Positions 38,501 to 49,878 of a stretch of 64,000 nt of DNA are shown piece by piece; position 1 is the first letter of the stretch; the number at the start of each line of letters is the position of its first letter. The translations under genes and the position numbers were made by a program. Source of the DNA: Stropharia rugosoannulata (lineage: Eukaryota; Basidiomycota; Agaricomycetes; Agaricales; Strophariaceae); contig JANCIK010000014.1 of assembly GCA_028532985.1 (NCBI GenBank), positions 151,455 through 215,454 on the forward strand, given 5' to 3'. Below the pieces are notes generated by a model. The model saw nothing but the letters and a program-made list of their open reading frames with translations. It was not told where the DNA came from and made no database searches.

Positions 38501-38756
38501 CACCTGGAACCGAGGTCGAATCGAGATGATCATCGTCACGATTAAGTTGAGACTGAGTTTGTGCAGCGCGTCTGGACCTCTTCGGAGCAGCTTTTACGCC
38601 ATCCGAACGTTTGCGCTTTCGTCCATTAGCAGGCACAGGCGAGTCCTGGACTGGCAAGATTGGCTGGTGAACCTCGGAACCGAGGGGTTGCAGTGGACAT
38701 AGATAAGTGGTGATCAAGCGGTGATGAGAGCTAGGATGCGGCGGTGACTTCAGTGC
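35504..38756 (-). pseudogene. hAT transposase, copy 1 (one nonsense codon; altered N-terminus)
   Basis: The minus-strand exons read in order. First a basic N-terminal tail (NGRKRKRSDG), then a BED-type zinc finger spanning an intron (CRLC...HLSLKHGNEWRK, 38270-38110). Next come RNase-H-like core blocks (RISFASDLWSDTLLRSFMAV; VGMITLDNASNCASIMEEL; CFPHVVN), and last the dimerisation domain (ASSVACERVFSS then MRRNKISPELMEILQFLKYAH, 35790-35620). The latter ends naturally in LVELLNNY at 35504. A TAG at 37012-37010 replaces the Gln present in copy 2, and the N-terminus upstream of 38717 differs from copy 2. The enzyme would cut and join hAT element ends. The core is otherwise well preserved. Confidence 0.8.
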
Positions 38757-38849
38757 TTCACAGCGACTGCCTACCTCGGGTGAGACGGATGGGCTGCAGG
38801 AACTTGTGATACATTCGATGAAGGCCCAACAGCTGGAACGGTGCAGGTG

Positions 38850-41803
38850 TCGATATCAATTCTTGTTCTGTGAAAATAAGGCCATCCATAAGGTTCAGAC
38901 GGTCTTGACGATGCGCATACTTTAAAAATTGTAAGATCTCCATCAGCTCAGGAGAAAGCTTGTTGCGCCGCATTACTATGGTTTTCTTTACTTGAAGAAA
39001 AGACCCGCTCGCATGCGACAGACGATGCTTGAACAGGAAGGACGTCAAGAGCAACACGGTAAGTAATCGTAAATTGACGTTGTCTCCTTAAATAGTGAGT
39101 CTGAGCAACAAGATGAAACCAGAACAGCACTAACACTTACCTGCCAGTAGCCCTCCAAGCTAAAATCCTGATACTCTGATTCATCAAGAACACCCTCAGC
39201 AGTGTAACGTTGGAGTTCATCCTCCACTGCGGCTTGATCCTTCTCGTCAGCTTGAGCCAGGTCTTCTTCATCTTCAACATTATGTGTCACTGCGAGACCC
39301 GGCGCTGTGCTGTTAGTTGAGATGGTTGCAGTTTGCGAGAAGGATCCAGAAGGACTCAAACCGGCTTGAACTTGAGATGCAGAGCGTTGCAAATTGGCCT
39401 TGAGGCTTCGGATGTACGCCAGCCCACGTGCTTGAGATTGGGATGACGCCAGCGACTAGATACTTGAGCTCAATTTTGGGAGTCCATGGTGATTTGGAGA
39501 GATTTGACTTACAGGGTAGAGGTCGAGCACTTGATCGATCATGGGATATGTTGATGACCATCGAACATCCATATCACATAGAAGTTCAACATTTCAAAGC
39601 TGCTTCTTATGTGGGAAAGATTGTGAAGCATTGCCTTCAGCAATAGTCGCTTGAAGATCCTCATGTCGTTGACCACTAGCACGACAAGCAGTAACAAGAG
39701 CCCGGACTTTCCCAATCACGTCACTGTCAAGCGCGTCCGCATATTCAAAGTTCCAGTCATTCTGCTCGAAGGTGGGTATGTCGTTATCTTTCTCAGCGAC
39801 TGTGAGCTTCGGAGCTGATTTAGACAATTCCTTAAGAGCGGCTGTTACAGAAATATTAACAACATGAGGAAAGCAACTGAACATTCATGAAATATTACTA
39901 AATGTACAGTGTCACATATATGTATAACTCACCGGATACAATTTTCTTCGCAATTGAATTGAAGGCCCCGTTCTTGGAAAAGAAGCTCGAGTTCTTCCAT
40001 CATTGATGCACAATTTGAGGCGTTATCAAGGGTAATCATGCCAATCTGATCGAGACGATTCAATAAGAAGTTTGCATGAACAGCCACATATTCAAGCGCT
40101 TGCCTTATGAATAAGTCCTAGCTCCTTTAACATTTCAAAGAAATGCTTTACTAATTGAGCACCAGTATGTTGCCCAGAAAAGAAACGTGGCAAAATGCAA
40201 TCAGGCGGTTACATATACGAATATATCCAGATTTATCCCTGCTCACAAAGTGAGCCGTTACGGCCATAAACGACCTGAGATTTGTATCCGACCAAAGATC
40301 GCTTGTAAATGATATTCGCCCTTGAGCACCCTGTCAAGCACACATGAATTCTCTCAACTAAAAGTTTTGAACAGCATGGGAATACGGACCTGCAGTTCGC
40401 TAAGTAGATTCTTCCATTCACAATGATAGCTTTCAAATATGATGCGCGTTATTTTGGTCCGGTGGGGAATATCACTGTCTTTTAGATCGACGTTGAGGAA
40501 TAGAAGAAGGTCCCGAAATTCTGGACCTTCAACAACATTGAGAGGCTAGAGAGCACATCAGAATCAGCACCACCCAGATAAAAGAACAGACTTACTTGAT
40601 CATCAACCATGAGCAAGTCTCTCCAAGAATCCGTCTAGCGTAAATGGTTCACGCTTTTCCACGCCAGAATCACTAAATGATTCAGATACCTTATCCCATC
40701 CTTTCAGTTTCTCGAGGACTACAATTTTCCGCCATTCATTTCCATGCTTTGACGACAAATGGTGCCGAATGGTCTCAGCCATACCATTTGTGTTTGCCCA
40801 CACTGTCCAAAAATTCAGGTCTATAGTAGCAGTATTGAATCATTAGTTATGAAGACCAGATGTATATGTCGACAGTCGACTTGACATAAACTTACAAGAC
40901 ACACAGGCGACATCCAACAAATCGACTTTTCGGCTTTGCTCGAGAGGGCTCTGAGTCATTGGTGGGACCCGTTGGACATTCTCGATCTTCCAAAGCCAAA
41001 GGTCGCATAAAGTACCAGACATCAGTTGCCATTTGCTTTGATTCCATGACCTTCCGTCGTTTTGAGATAGGGCTGTAATCGACTATGGGCTTCGGATGCG
41101 TCGCAGGATCGTGGGACACATGAGAACAAGGGCTGACACCTGGGATAGAGCCTAGGGCATCCAGATTTTCATCGTTAACTTGATGATGAGGTCGGGTTTG
41201 GGTGCGTCTGGCCCTCTTCGATGCAATCTTCGCGCCATCAGAACATTTGCGCTTTCGGTTATTACCAGGTGCGGGTACTGGTGATTCCTGGACTGGTGAT
41301 AATGGCCGTCGCTGTCGAACTGCAGAAGGAGTCTGAATTACTTGCTGAGCTGGTGTACCCTGCTGAGCAGTAGGACGATGTACGGGTTGAGCCAGCGCAC
41401 TCTGATTATTGAAGGGCAATTGGGGCATAGTTGACGGCATATTAAAGGGATGTATTTGAAATCTGGGATCATGATATACATGTGAAGGGTCAGAAGGATG
41501 GAAAGGGATAGGAGCATGGTTGAGAGGGGTTGACTGAGCAGGCAGATTATGTTGAGAATTTGAACGGCAGGGAGTCTGATATTGCACAAGTATGTGAGCT
41601 TGAGGTTTCGGCCAAGGGGGATGATATACGGTTGAACCCAGATGATAATTTGCATAAGTACACGCAGTAGACGGCTTTCCGCAGCTGTTGCAGGGGGTAG
41701 GGAGGTTTGACATGACTGAGAGAGTAGGAAATTGTACCTGTAGTCCTTTCTCCCTTCTTATATTGCTCCACATGTTTTGGGGTCGAAGTAATGAAATTAT
41801 CAT
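38850..41803 (-). pseudogene. hAT transposase, copy 2 (frameshifted, C-terminally truncated)
   Basis: The N-terminal exon (41803-40892) has a Cys-containing start (CNSCGK), a Pro/Gln-rich stretch and a basic NNRKRKCSDG. The BED finger follows (CRLC...HLSSKHGNEWRK), then core blocks and the ASSVACERVFSSSKE block near 39020. Compared with copy 1 there are at least three frameshifts. About 8 nt are lost at the ERLAH/WITVDDQ point (near 40604). About 5 nt are gained near 40180. One extra A follows SSSKE near 38985. The dimerisation domain breaks off after MDGLIFTEQEL at about 38850. There it joins a third fragment reading TVPAVGPSSNVSQVPAAHPS, which resembles the N-terminal region of copy 1. Confidence 0.78.
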
Positions 41804-42062
41804 TGCAGGAGTACGAACACACTAGAGACAGAGAGAACAAATGACCCTGAGCCTTGCCCGTTGCTTGCCCGAGCAATTCCTGAGAGGTAACAGTACTGAA
41901 ATTGTGTCGCGTTCATGGAGACAGGGATACACGAGCGTTCGGAGGTGAGATGGATAGTAGATCAAGTACAGATGATAGCGGGGATGAAGCGGGAACTTCA
42001 CAGTACTTCCAAGCGACTGTTCGAAATATCAAAATGCAGTCACAGTGACTGTGAAGTCACTG

Positions 42063-42081
42063 CACTTTGGCGGCAACACTA
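42063..42081 (-). repeat. hAT right terminal inverted repeat
   Basis: 19 bp complement of the left end. Internal to it are 'cagtcacagtgactgtgaagtcactg' style inverted words and 'acttcacagtacttc', mirrored at the left end. Confidence 0.75.
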
Positions 42082-43684
42082 ATATAATCTGCGAACTTAA
42101 AGCCTACGCCCGAGCGATCCTGAGTGCCTGGTAGGCTCGTGACCACCCGCGACTGCATTTCGCACTCCGACGGAGGCTACCATAAAATTTGCCACGGCCC
42201 GAGCAAATGATGTTGTTGTTTGGTTATTCGGCGACGCGGCATAGGGACTGAGGTTCCTACTTTGGAATCCACTGCTACAGCCCCCTTCCTATTGTCTTCA
42301 CACTCTTCATGGGCGCTCTTCTTCACAGTCACTGTCGTTGTTATCGAGGTCCATGTCTCGGACAGACGTCCGCATTGCACAGACGCCGTCAGCGGTCTGG
42401 CAGCAGAATAGTATACAGGTGCACGTCAAGGCACCTCTGCTATCTCATCTCCCTCAACTTCGACTTCACGACCTCCGGGCTTTCATCACCTCAGTCGCTA
42501 ATCGTCTATGACGTCTGGGGAGACTGGGGACGGTTCTGTCGTCCGCCGGAGGGGGCCCATTCTGGGCGTGAAGCTTGTGAGGCCTCCACTTCCCCACGGG
42601 GAAGAACCGACGGGAAGGAGGGGGCAGATGAAGAAGGCTATGCAGGAAGCGCTTGAACGCGACCAACCAGCGCCAATGGCAACCGTGACCACCCCCACGG
42701 CGACCAATCCCAACTGCGACCTGGACGGCCATTTAGGGAACGAAGCGACGCCGCGACCGTCTCGTCAAGAGTTTCCGCCGCATATTGCGCTTACTCCTAC
42801 GGAAGGCCGAACATCTCCTGCCCACAGATACAAGCTTTCCTGGTAAGGCTTGAAAGCATATGTTCATAGTAAATACTTATCTCATGGCTGTTGCACCGCC
42901 CCAGTTATTTCAACAGGTGCCCTCGCATCCAGGACAAATTACAATACACATACGCCGTTGGTCTGCGCCGGTCATCACCTACAAGCTGATCTATAGTTTG
43001 AGGAGCCATTGCTGAGGGCTGGAGTCAAACTTGGGAGTCGGAGGTGGTGGTCATTGTCAAGTTCAGTTTTGAGTCGACGAGGCCATGTAAAGTAAGCATC
43101 CCAGATGTATGCTCGTCTTCCGTCAGCTTACTGCTGTATGCAATAAGACACAAGTGTGGCAACTAAAATAGTAAGTCGCATTATCCGTGTTTATTTACAG
43201 TTACCCGTAAATTGCAGCGTAAACCCCGGCAAAGTCCGCACGCCCAGCAGTTGTTGGCCATCAACGGCTTATACGGCTTGCCACCGTCCACGCGTCCCCC
43301 ATGTCCGCCGCACCCATTCACTGAGGCCGCCAAGTCTTTGGACTTGGCCGCGAAAACTCCAGGTGGCTTTGCAGTATTGGTTCCAAACATGTCTGCAATG
43401 CACAGCATAACCAGCAGGTGAGTGAGTGCCCCTTTACCTAGGAAAAAGAGTACTACTAACTTAAAACGACATCACTCCGTGCTGGGCGTTTCTGAACCCC
43501 AGCCTTGTCATGTATTTCTTCAAGTTTCAATCCACGGTGGATGGCTTCAATTGTATTTTGTATGCGCCAGTTGCTTTTCTTTGGGAGGGGTGCCTGCTCT
43601 GCAAGAGCTCTTGTGCCTTGCCTAGATGGGGCTGGAGTGAGGCACGGACATTGCGGACGGCGCTGTGCTGGTATGGGTGTCTTA
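42082..43684. other. GC-richer sequence without a convincing gene
   Basis: Two plus-strand frames are possible but unsupported. One at 42508-42846 (112 codons, KLVRPPLPHGEEPTGRRGQ) has no family match. One at 43212-43421 runs from an acceptor-like 'gcag' to a GTGAGT donor-like site (GLYGLPPSTRPPCPPHPF). Both could be decayed exons. Confidence 0.35.
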
Positions 43685-44105
43685 TGGCCCGCGCGCAAAC
43701 ACATGGACCCACAGATGCTGCACAATCTCGCGCGCCGGCGAGGGACGCGTCGTTGGATCCGCAAAGTACCTGATTAGCCCCTGCACGAGCAGACTCGCAG
43801 GCGACGGCGCCCGGGCCTGCCCTGTCGTGTTCACCTTGGAGATGTACATGATCCCAGACGCCGTTGCGGGTATGAGGTAGAGTGCCGCTGATATGCCCGT
43901 CGTCAACACCCGTGGATCCTGTGCCCCGGTGATGGGCTTTCCTCCTGGCGGCTGCGTGCTCGCCCTGCCCCCCTCCTCCTTCCCCTCCTCCTCCAGCCCC
44001 TGCTCCAAGAGCAGAATCAGAATGTCTTGCATCCACACACGCGGGGGCCGCGGCGTCGCGTACGGAAACAGTTCGGAGGTGCGCTGTGGTACACTCATGA
44101 CGGAC
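43685..44105 (-). pseudogene. Rtt109-like histone acetyltransferase relic
   Basis: A minus-strand open frame reads SVPQRTSELFPYATPRPP, VWMQDILILLLEQG, a Gly/Glu-rich insert, then DPRVLTTGISAALYLIPATASG, IMYISKVNTTGQARAPSPASL, LVQGLIRYFADPTTRPSP, and LWVHVFAR. The I-M-Y-I-S-K-V-N/D-x-T-G block followed by a helix and HVFAR corresponds to the core of fungal Rtt109, which acetylates histone H3 (K56) in DNA replication. In the family HVFAR continues into A-Q-x-Q-Y-L-F-P. Here the frame changes and stops at once, and the N-terminal start is missing. It is GC-rich compared with neighbours. Confidence 0.55.
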
Positions 44106-44756
44106 ACGGCAGGACTAAGGCAGGAGGATGCGTGGAGGGGACGGACGGATGTGCGGACAAGGCGGGAGAGGGAAGGCAAGAGTGGGCGTCAAGTTCAGTT
44201 CATGATGGGCCATTGACTAGCATCCAGGCATCATTCCGGTGAGGGCTACAGTACTGTACCATGTGGGTCATACGGTATCATGCTCACTCCCTCTACATCA
44301 CCCTTTTAAAGATACACATAACTATTCCATGTAGATTATAACTATTTCATGTAGATTAACTGGATGAATACATATATACATAATACACATATGCTGTACA
44401 CGAACTGAAAAAGCCAAGGAATAAGATAAACCGCCAAGTAGGTTAATGGCCGTCCGTGCTGGGGCTGCCGCCGATTATTGCTACCGTTTTTACTGCTTTT
44501 ACTGCTTTTACCGTAAATAAAAAGCTGCAGAGCATTTACGCGACTTACTACAGCCAATATGCGACTTACTGTGCTTTTACCGTCAATTTGTAAGGAGAAT
44601 AAAGAGAATAATTAAAGAATAGTACTACATGATTATATGATTGTTTATCTAGTCACTACTACAACTATACTATACTATTAGGTAGTTCTGTATGGCCCTG
44701 TATAACTAATTCAAACCTATTTCTTCGATGGGTACTGTTAGCTGTAGGCGGCTTTT
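44106..44756. other. Upstream region of the recombinase gene with short repeats
   Basis: 'actatt(c)catgtagatta' is repeated at 44320-44360. A patch at 44480-44585 repeats 'tttactgc' and 'gcgacttact' words. No gene was seen. It may include the promoter or the 5' end of the Crypton-like unit that follows. Confidence 0.45.
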
Positions 44757-47281
44757 ATGAGTGCAGAGAGAATGCAGCTAATTATGACTGAGACTACAAG
44801 TTCTATTTGCCTCCGTCTTTATTTGATTCCGCAATTTTTTGCCCTCCTACTTGCATCCTTAAGTCGCTCAGCCACGCTATGCGGCATGCCCAAACAATCT
44901 TCCTCCTCTGAAATGCGCAAAAATGCTGCTGTCATTTCTCTTTCGGGACTGCAGGAAATCCAGAAGAATGGGAAGGCCAGGCACCTTAAGGCACCGAGAA
45001 CAAGTGCTAAGTACCACGAAATGGTGGCAGCGGGTCGGAAGTGGCTGCGTGAACACTGTGATTCAAGCAGTTTTGCCAGTAATGTGTCGAATGCAGCCTC
45101 TTCTTTTACTTGTGAAAGTATTCTTTTACCTAGCACGGAAAAGAAAATCCCTCCCGGATCTGGGTCCGAGTCGGATCTGTACAACGACCCTGGATTCGCA
45201 GAGGCATTTGAAGATACGCCAAATCAGCATTCACACATTGCACTTGCACTTTATATTACATATAAGTGTATGCACCAACATCTCAAGGCCTCAACCGGTG
45301 CGAGCATACGCGCAGCTTTTAAGCACCTATGGGATCAGTCGTGCGTGCATTCTATATGTCTCATACTCCGAGTCCTCCTAATTCACTCGCAGTGCTGGTA
45401 GTCTGTACCGAGGAAAATGGGAATTTAATTTAATCACGATGCGCTGGGAAGGGAATCCCGTAAACTCGGCAGAAGTTGAAGACATGATGGCTTCTGTCAA
45501 GAATAAGAGTGGCGCAGAAGGGGGTGACCGGAATCACTCCATCGCCATGTCAAAGGGTCATATGGATCGTATTTTTGATTGGTCCTATTCTCAATGTGAC
45601 ACTTCTAATGAAGTAAAAACAATGGAGGAACGAGCTCTTAAGACAAAGCATCTTGAATTTAGAGCGTTTGCGTCTACTGCTTGGACAATCTGGGCACGGT
45701 GAAATTTTTGATGCTTAGTTCGATGATACTTATATTGAAATTATCTTTTATAGCTGCTTTGAACTCATCAAAATTAAGAAGCGCGACCTATATCTCAATA
45801 AAATAAATGAGAATGCATTTGGATTACCATATCACTCGCTTCATTTGGTGGACCGGAAAGGATGGCAGAGAAAACTGAGCAAGACAGAGCGCGAGAATGA
45901 CTTAAAAAGTAAGCCGCCTAGTACTAATTCCTTTATTGCTTGCGCTATTTATTGACCATCCACTTGAGGTAATACATTTCACATCTATAGCATTCCCGAC
46001 CTTCCCGCATGTAATGCTTTCGAGCATTTATCTGTCTGGATACATTATCTTGAAGAAGATATCTATCAGCGTCCTCTTGATCCGGATGATTATATATTCC
46101 CGGCTATGGGTGCCAACGGAGTATTACAGCCCCGAGAGCCTATTACACACGACACAATTCAGAAGTATATTCACGAGTTTACGTTTGGTGCTGGCATAGC
46201 CCAAGCGTCTGTTGGGAGCTTTTCAACCCATTGCTTCCGAAGGGGTGGGGCCCAGTATTACTTCATGTTTGCCCCAGTTGGTAAGCGTTGGTCTTTGCGC
46301 ATGGTGGGGTGGTGGGGTGGATGGGCAGAAGGAGAAAACGTGAGTAGCAAGGTTTAGACAACTCGGAGGATCTTACTGATAAGTACTACAGCGTGACACA
46401 CTGCTTCGGTATTTGCTGGATGAACTTCACTCATATGAAGAAGACTTTTGTGATGCTCTCTGTCCAGTTGGGCCGAGTGAGAAGGATAAAAGTACCAGCC
46501 TCCTCGGCGAGAAATATAGCTCAGACCAGGTCACCAATGCATCCATACAGGCCATGCATGAATCAATGACAGGCGCTATTAATGATCTAAAAGATGACAT
46601 TAAATCATCTGTAGCCGATCTTCTAACAAAGTCAATAAACGCCGTTATATTAGGAAATAGTATGTGACTACTACAACCGTATATCCCAGTTACCAATTAA
46701 CCCATGCTTGTAGCTAAAACCGTTGATTCTACAGCATGTTGGCCTTCTACACGCGAGATACAAGTCATTGACGTCTCGTCACATCTGCATGTATCAACAT
46801 CAGAACAGCTCCAAATTTTCAAGGAGCCTGTACCGGTCACACTGCAACATACTCCTCTTCCTACACGGAACCTTTTCATCCCTGATATTCCGGTGAAGAA
46901 CCCCGATGGTACGCGGCCGCATCCTCGAGAATCATGGCGATGGATAGTGAGGCACTGGTTGGAAGGTGATGAGGAACGCGGTCTTCTGTGTCCGCTTAAG
47001 GACTGGGATCGGACATGGTTACAAGGCCCAAATAAAGGACTATATGCTGCGAAATATGGCCAACGAGCCATGATTGCACAGGAATTTCTCAATCAGTTCG
47101 TTATCCAGTTCTTCCGATATATGATATTAGTGCTCACCTGACATTTACTTCCAGATATCATGGCAATGAAGAAAGTTTTTTGGCTGCTTACCCAGAAGCT
47201 GAAAAGGGTCACTCAACTCTCTTAGATGCGGTTAAGAAGGCGAGAAAGGAAAGGGGTGATCTCGTACCACGCAAGAAGTAG
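44757..47281 (+). CDS. Crypton-like tyrosine recombinase
   Basis: Exons are 44757-45337, 45393-45698, 45754-45908, 45969-46339, 46392-46659, 46714-47095 and 47155-47281. All are GT-AG and in frame, giving 729 aa (686 aa if translation starts at the ATG at 44886). Tyrosine-recombinase landmarks are present in order. Box I Arg is in WARCFELIKIKKRDL (about residue 296, split by an intron). Box II HxxR is in THCFRRGGAQ (about 435), followed by WWGGW. The candidate nucleophile Tyr is in DTLLRYLLDEL (about 478). WEGNPV and LDPDDYIFPAMGANG are further blocks I associate with a widespread basidiomycete family. The enzyme would catalyse DNA strand exchange through a 3'-phosphotyrosine, as in Cryptons. 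The C-terminal 250 aa (KARKERGDLVPRKK at the end) may bind DNA. It appears intact. Confidence 0.85.
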
Positions 47282-48475
47282 TTAGCTACACATGTAATAG
47301 ACTCCAATGCGAGCGTTTGTGGGGTGGGCCTGTTCAATGCACGGGTGCGGGTTGCTCGCACCTCAGGATGGCGTGTGGATGGGTGGGTGTAGCCTTGGCA
47401 TCGCAATTCATCCTTCCCATTGGCGAGCGAGAGCGAGCAAGAGAGAGTATCAGGCAGGGCAGGACATCCCCTCGATTAACGATGGCATGCCGCCCCAGCC
47501 CACCCAATCTGGACCTCGAAGCCTCAGACGGTCTACTTGCGCGGGTGGTGCTCGTTGCTTGCATACTCTTCTCGCTCACGCACGCACACGGGAGTGTGGT
47601 AGGCGCCGGAAACCTTGGCTTGGCCTTGCCAAGAGAGGGGCAGGCAGGCAAGACTGGCAGGCAGGGGCTGGCTGCCAAAGGAGGTGAGAAGAGAAGAGAA
47701 GAGAAGAAAAGATACGAGAAGAGGGTGTTGCTGAGAGCGGCTGCCGCAGGAATCACAGCAGAGAGGGGGGAGGGAGGGATGGAGGAGGACGTGTAGCAGT
47801 CAGCGGCCGAATTTGCCGGCAATCACGGCGATCAGTGATCTTGCACGTGACGCGCTCGCCCGCCAGGCAGGCGGTAAATATCTCATATAAGTATGCGCAG
47901 TTCTAAATCACCGACTGGTAGTTAGTCAAGTAGTAGTCCCTGTATAGTATATAGTATGGAAATGAATATATAGAGGATACTACGCAGTCCCCGCAAGGGC
48001 TGGTAACCTCGCATTTTGCGGTGGTAACGTCTGGTTACCAGTTACCGCTGTAATAACCAGAACGCTTACCATGTATCTCGGTATATATACCAAAGCAATG
48101 CTTAAGTACAGTAATGTCAGAATGTCGCTGTTTTATAATTATTACAGATGGCGCAAGCCACGCTGCCGGCTGCCGTTAAGCCTTACACACACTTAGATGA
48201 TAGATCAGATACAATCACAGTCAACTACTCTCATATCATTCATAGGTTGAGCATCTTCTATTCCACTTCCACTGTCCACGGTGCTCACTGTTTTTAGGAC
48301 ATGAGTTGGGGCAGAAAAAACACATCATACTGGAGGGAGCTTGGACCTCAAGCCGTCCAGTTACCATTACAGGCCACCATGGGCCGCAGGCCACTCGGCC
48401 TTCCTCATGTTTCTCGAACTTGACAAGCAAATTCAATCCCCACCCAGCGTGCCACTCAGCCATTTTACGAGCACA
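47282..48475. other. No recognisable gene; GTTACC-rich patch
   Basis: 47317-47820 is open on both strands because of purine-rich low complexity (aagagaagagaagaga). 48001-48072 contains five GGTAAC/GTTACC-type words in 70 bp. The start of the following gene is placed at the ATG at 48476. Confidence 0.45.
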
Positions 48476-49799
48476 ATGAGAGGGCCAATCGATGATCCTA
48501 CTGCTCAAATATCTCCAGTAAAGCGCCGACATCTTTTGCTTACAGGCCACCCCGTACCCATCCTGAACCATAAATGCAGTGAAGACTTATCGTCAAATCA
48601 GCCTGAGCACCCAGGTGTCACTCTTCTGTACACTATGAATAACGAAAACTCTACAGGTTCCCCCCCTGATCATGCCACTGTCCCCTTTCCGTTCTCCTAT
48701 ACTTCAGACTCCCCAAATGCCGAGCCTAGTACAACCTTGCATATGGATGAGCTCGTCAAACAGACACATGCGGACAGGCTTGAGCTACAGGATTCTATGA
48801 AATCTGACAATGGAACTGATATTGCATATCGACGGCACCTTCCGAACTATGAAACATGGTGGAATATAAATCATGCATCCATCCCGGCTCACCCAATAAC
48901 AGCTACAAAAGTGGCATTATTTCTGAAATATGAAACAACACGCGCAAAGGTGAGTTATGGCTTTCTCAATTATAACCTCACATACTCACTCCTTTTTAGC
49001 GCTCCGTGGATGGAACAGCTACTGCTGGCTCGCGTGTTGGCCCATCAGCTATACGGCAATGCATCTCTGCACTAGAAAGCTATCGGTTCGACCACCAACA
49101 TCTTGGATGCTATGCCTCATGCCCCGAAGCACAGAAGCCCTTGCGCAACGATGTCAGGATCAAGACTTACGAGAAATCTGCAGATGCTACAGAGCCCGAG
49201 CGAGTGAGCCAGATGCATGAAAACAAAGCGAGCGGTATCAAATCTGGTATGGTGCACACTACTAGTACTGTAGTGATTTGATATGCTAACCAACTCTTGG
49301 ATCCCCAGACACATATACGGAGGTGCAACTTGTTCAGGCATCATTATGGTTTCTTGACAAGGCGAGAGGTACTACGCCTTTGAAAATCTCTACATCTCTT
49401 CGAGACCGAGCCATGTTACTTGTTTCGACTAGTATGGCATATAGAGGCGACAATGTCCGAAAGTTCCTGCTATCTGATTTATGTCTGCAGGAAGTTCCAA
49501 TGGTGGACATTGACCTTGCGTATACTGCTCCTGTGAGTTGATACCATTACTTACTCGCAACCAATTCAGTAATGTGACTTCGGAAAACATAGGCAATTGT
49601 CATTTACTCCAACCAGGGGAAAGAAAACAACACTGGGCGCATTGATGAGCAGGCCACATTGCGCCACCGATGTGTGGAACTCTGTTCCGTTGGTGCTTTG
49701 GCGCAATATTTTTTTGCTTTATTTCACGTACTTGGAAACCAGCCTCCAAACTTCACCCCAAATTACAATATACATGTACTGATGGACTTGTATTATTAA
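48476..49799 (+). CDS. C-terminally truncated tyrosine recombinase-like protein (second family)
   Basis: Exons are 48476-48949, 49000-49246, 49309-49532 and 49593-49799. All junctions are in frame, giving 383 aa. Landmarks are YETWWNINH, TATKVALFLKYETTRAK and then, across the intron, TATAGSRVGPSAIRQCISALE. LVQASLWFLDKARG and SLRDRAMLLVSTSMAYRGDNVRKFLLSDL follow. The latter resembles tyrosine-recombinase box I with its Arg. HRCVELCSVGALAQYFFALFHVLG precedes the stop. I recall this block order from basidiomycete proteins related to Ndc10/GCR1-type and Crypton recombinases, where a further few hundred residues, including the HxxR/Tyr part, follow. Here a TAA comes right after NYNIHVLMDLYY, so the catalytic half is missing. 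It may be a truncated relic or a DNA-binding remnant. Confidence 0.68.
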
Positions 49800-49878
49800 C
49801 TTTGGACTAATGGATGGACTAGTATTTCGGATGCTCATGGGACTCTGATGGACTTGTATTATATTATGTACATTGTAT

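Larger units (their letters stand above)
35070..42081 (-). mobile_element. Composite hAT-family DNA transposon with two transposase copies
   Basis: The element is bounded by imperfect terminal inverted repeats: left tagtgttgccgcaaagtg at 35070-35087; right complement of tagtgttgccgccaaagtg at 42063-42081. Both ends carry subterminal 'ctgtgaagt' words (for example 'gaagtactgtgaagt' on each side), as is usual for hAT transposase binding. Inside are two transposase genes in the same minus orientation with BED finger and hAT dimerisation domains. The 8-bp flanks (35062-35069 and 42082-42089) do not match, so no target-site duplication is seen. The simplest reading is two neighbouring related elements fused by recombination near 38760-38850, which lost two internal ends. 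Confidence 0.78.

Noticed and set aside
43510..43777. Plus-strand frames opposite the Rtt109-like relic
   Set aside because: They are antisense to the recognisable acetyltransferase text or run past its end without motifs.
47317..47822. Two overlapping 160-codon frames on opposite strands
   Set aside because: Purine-rich low-complexity DNA opens frames on both strands; no motif in either.
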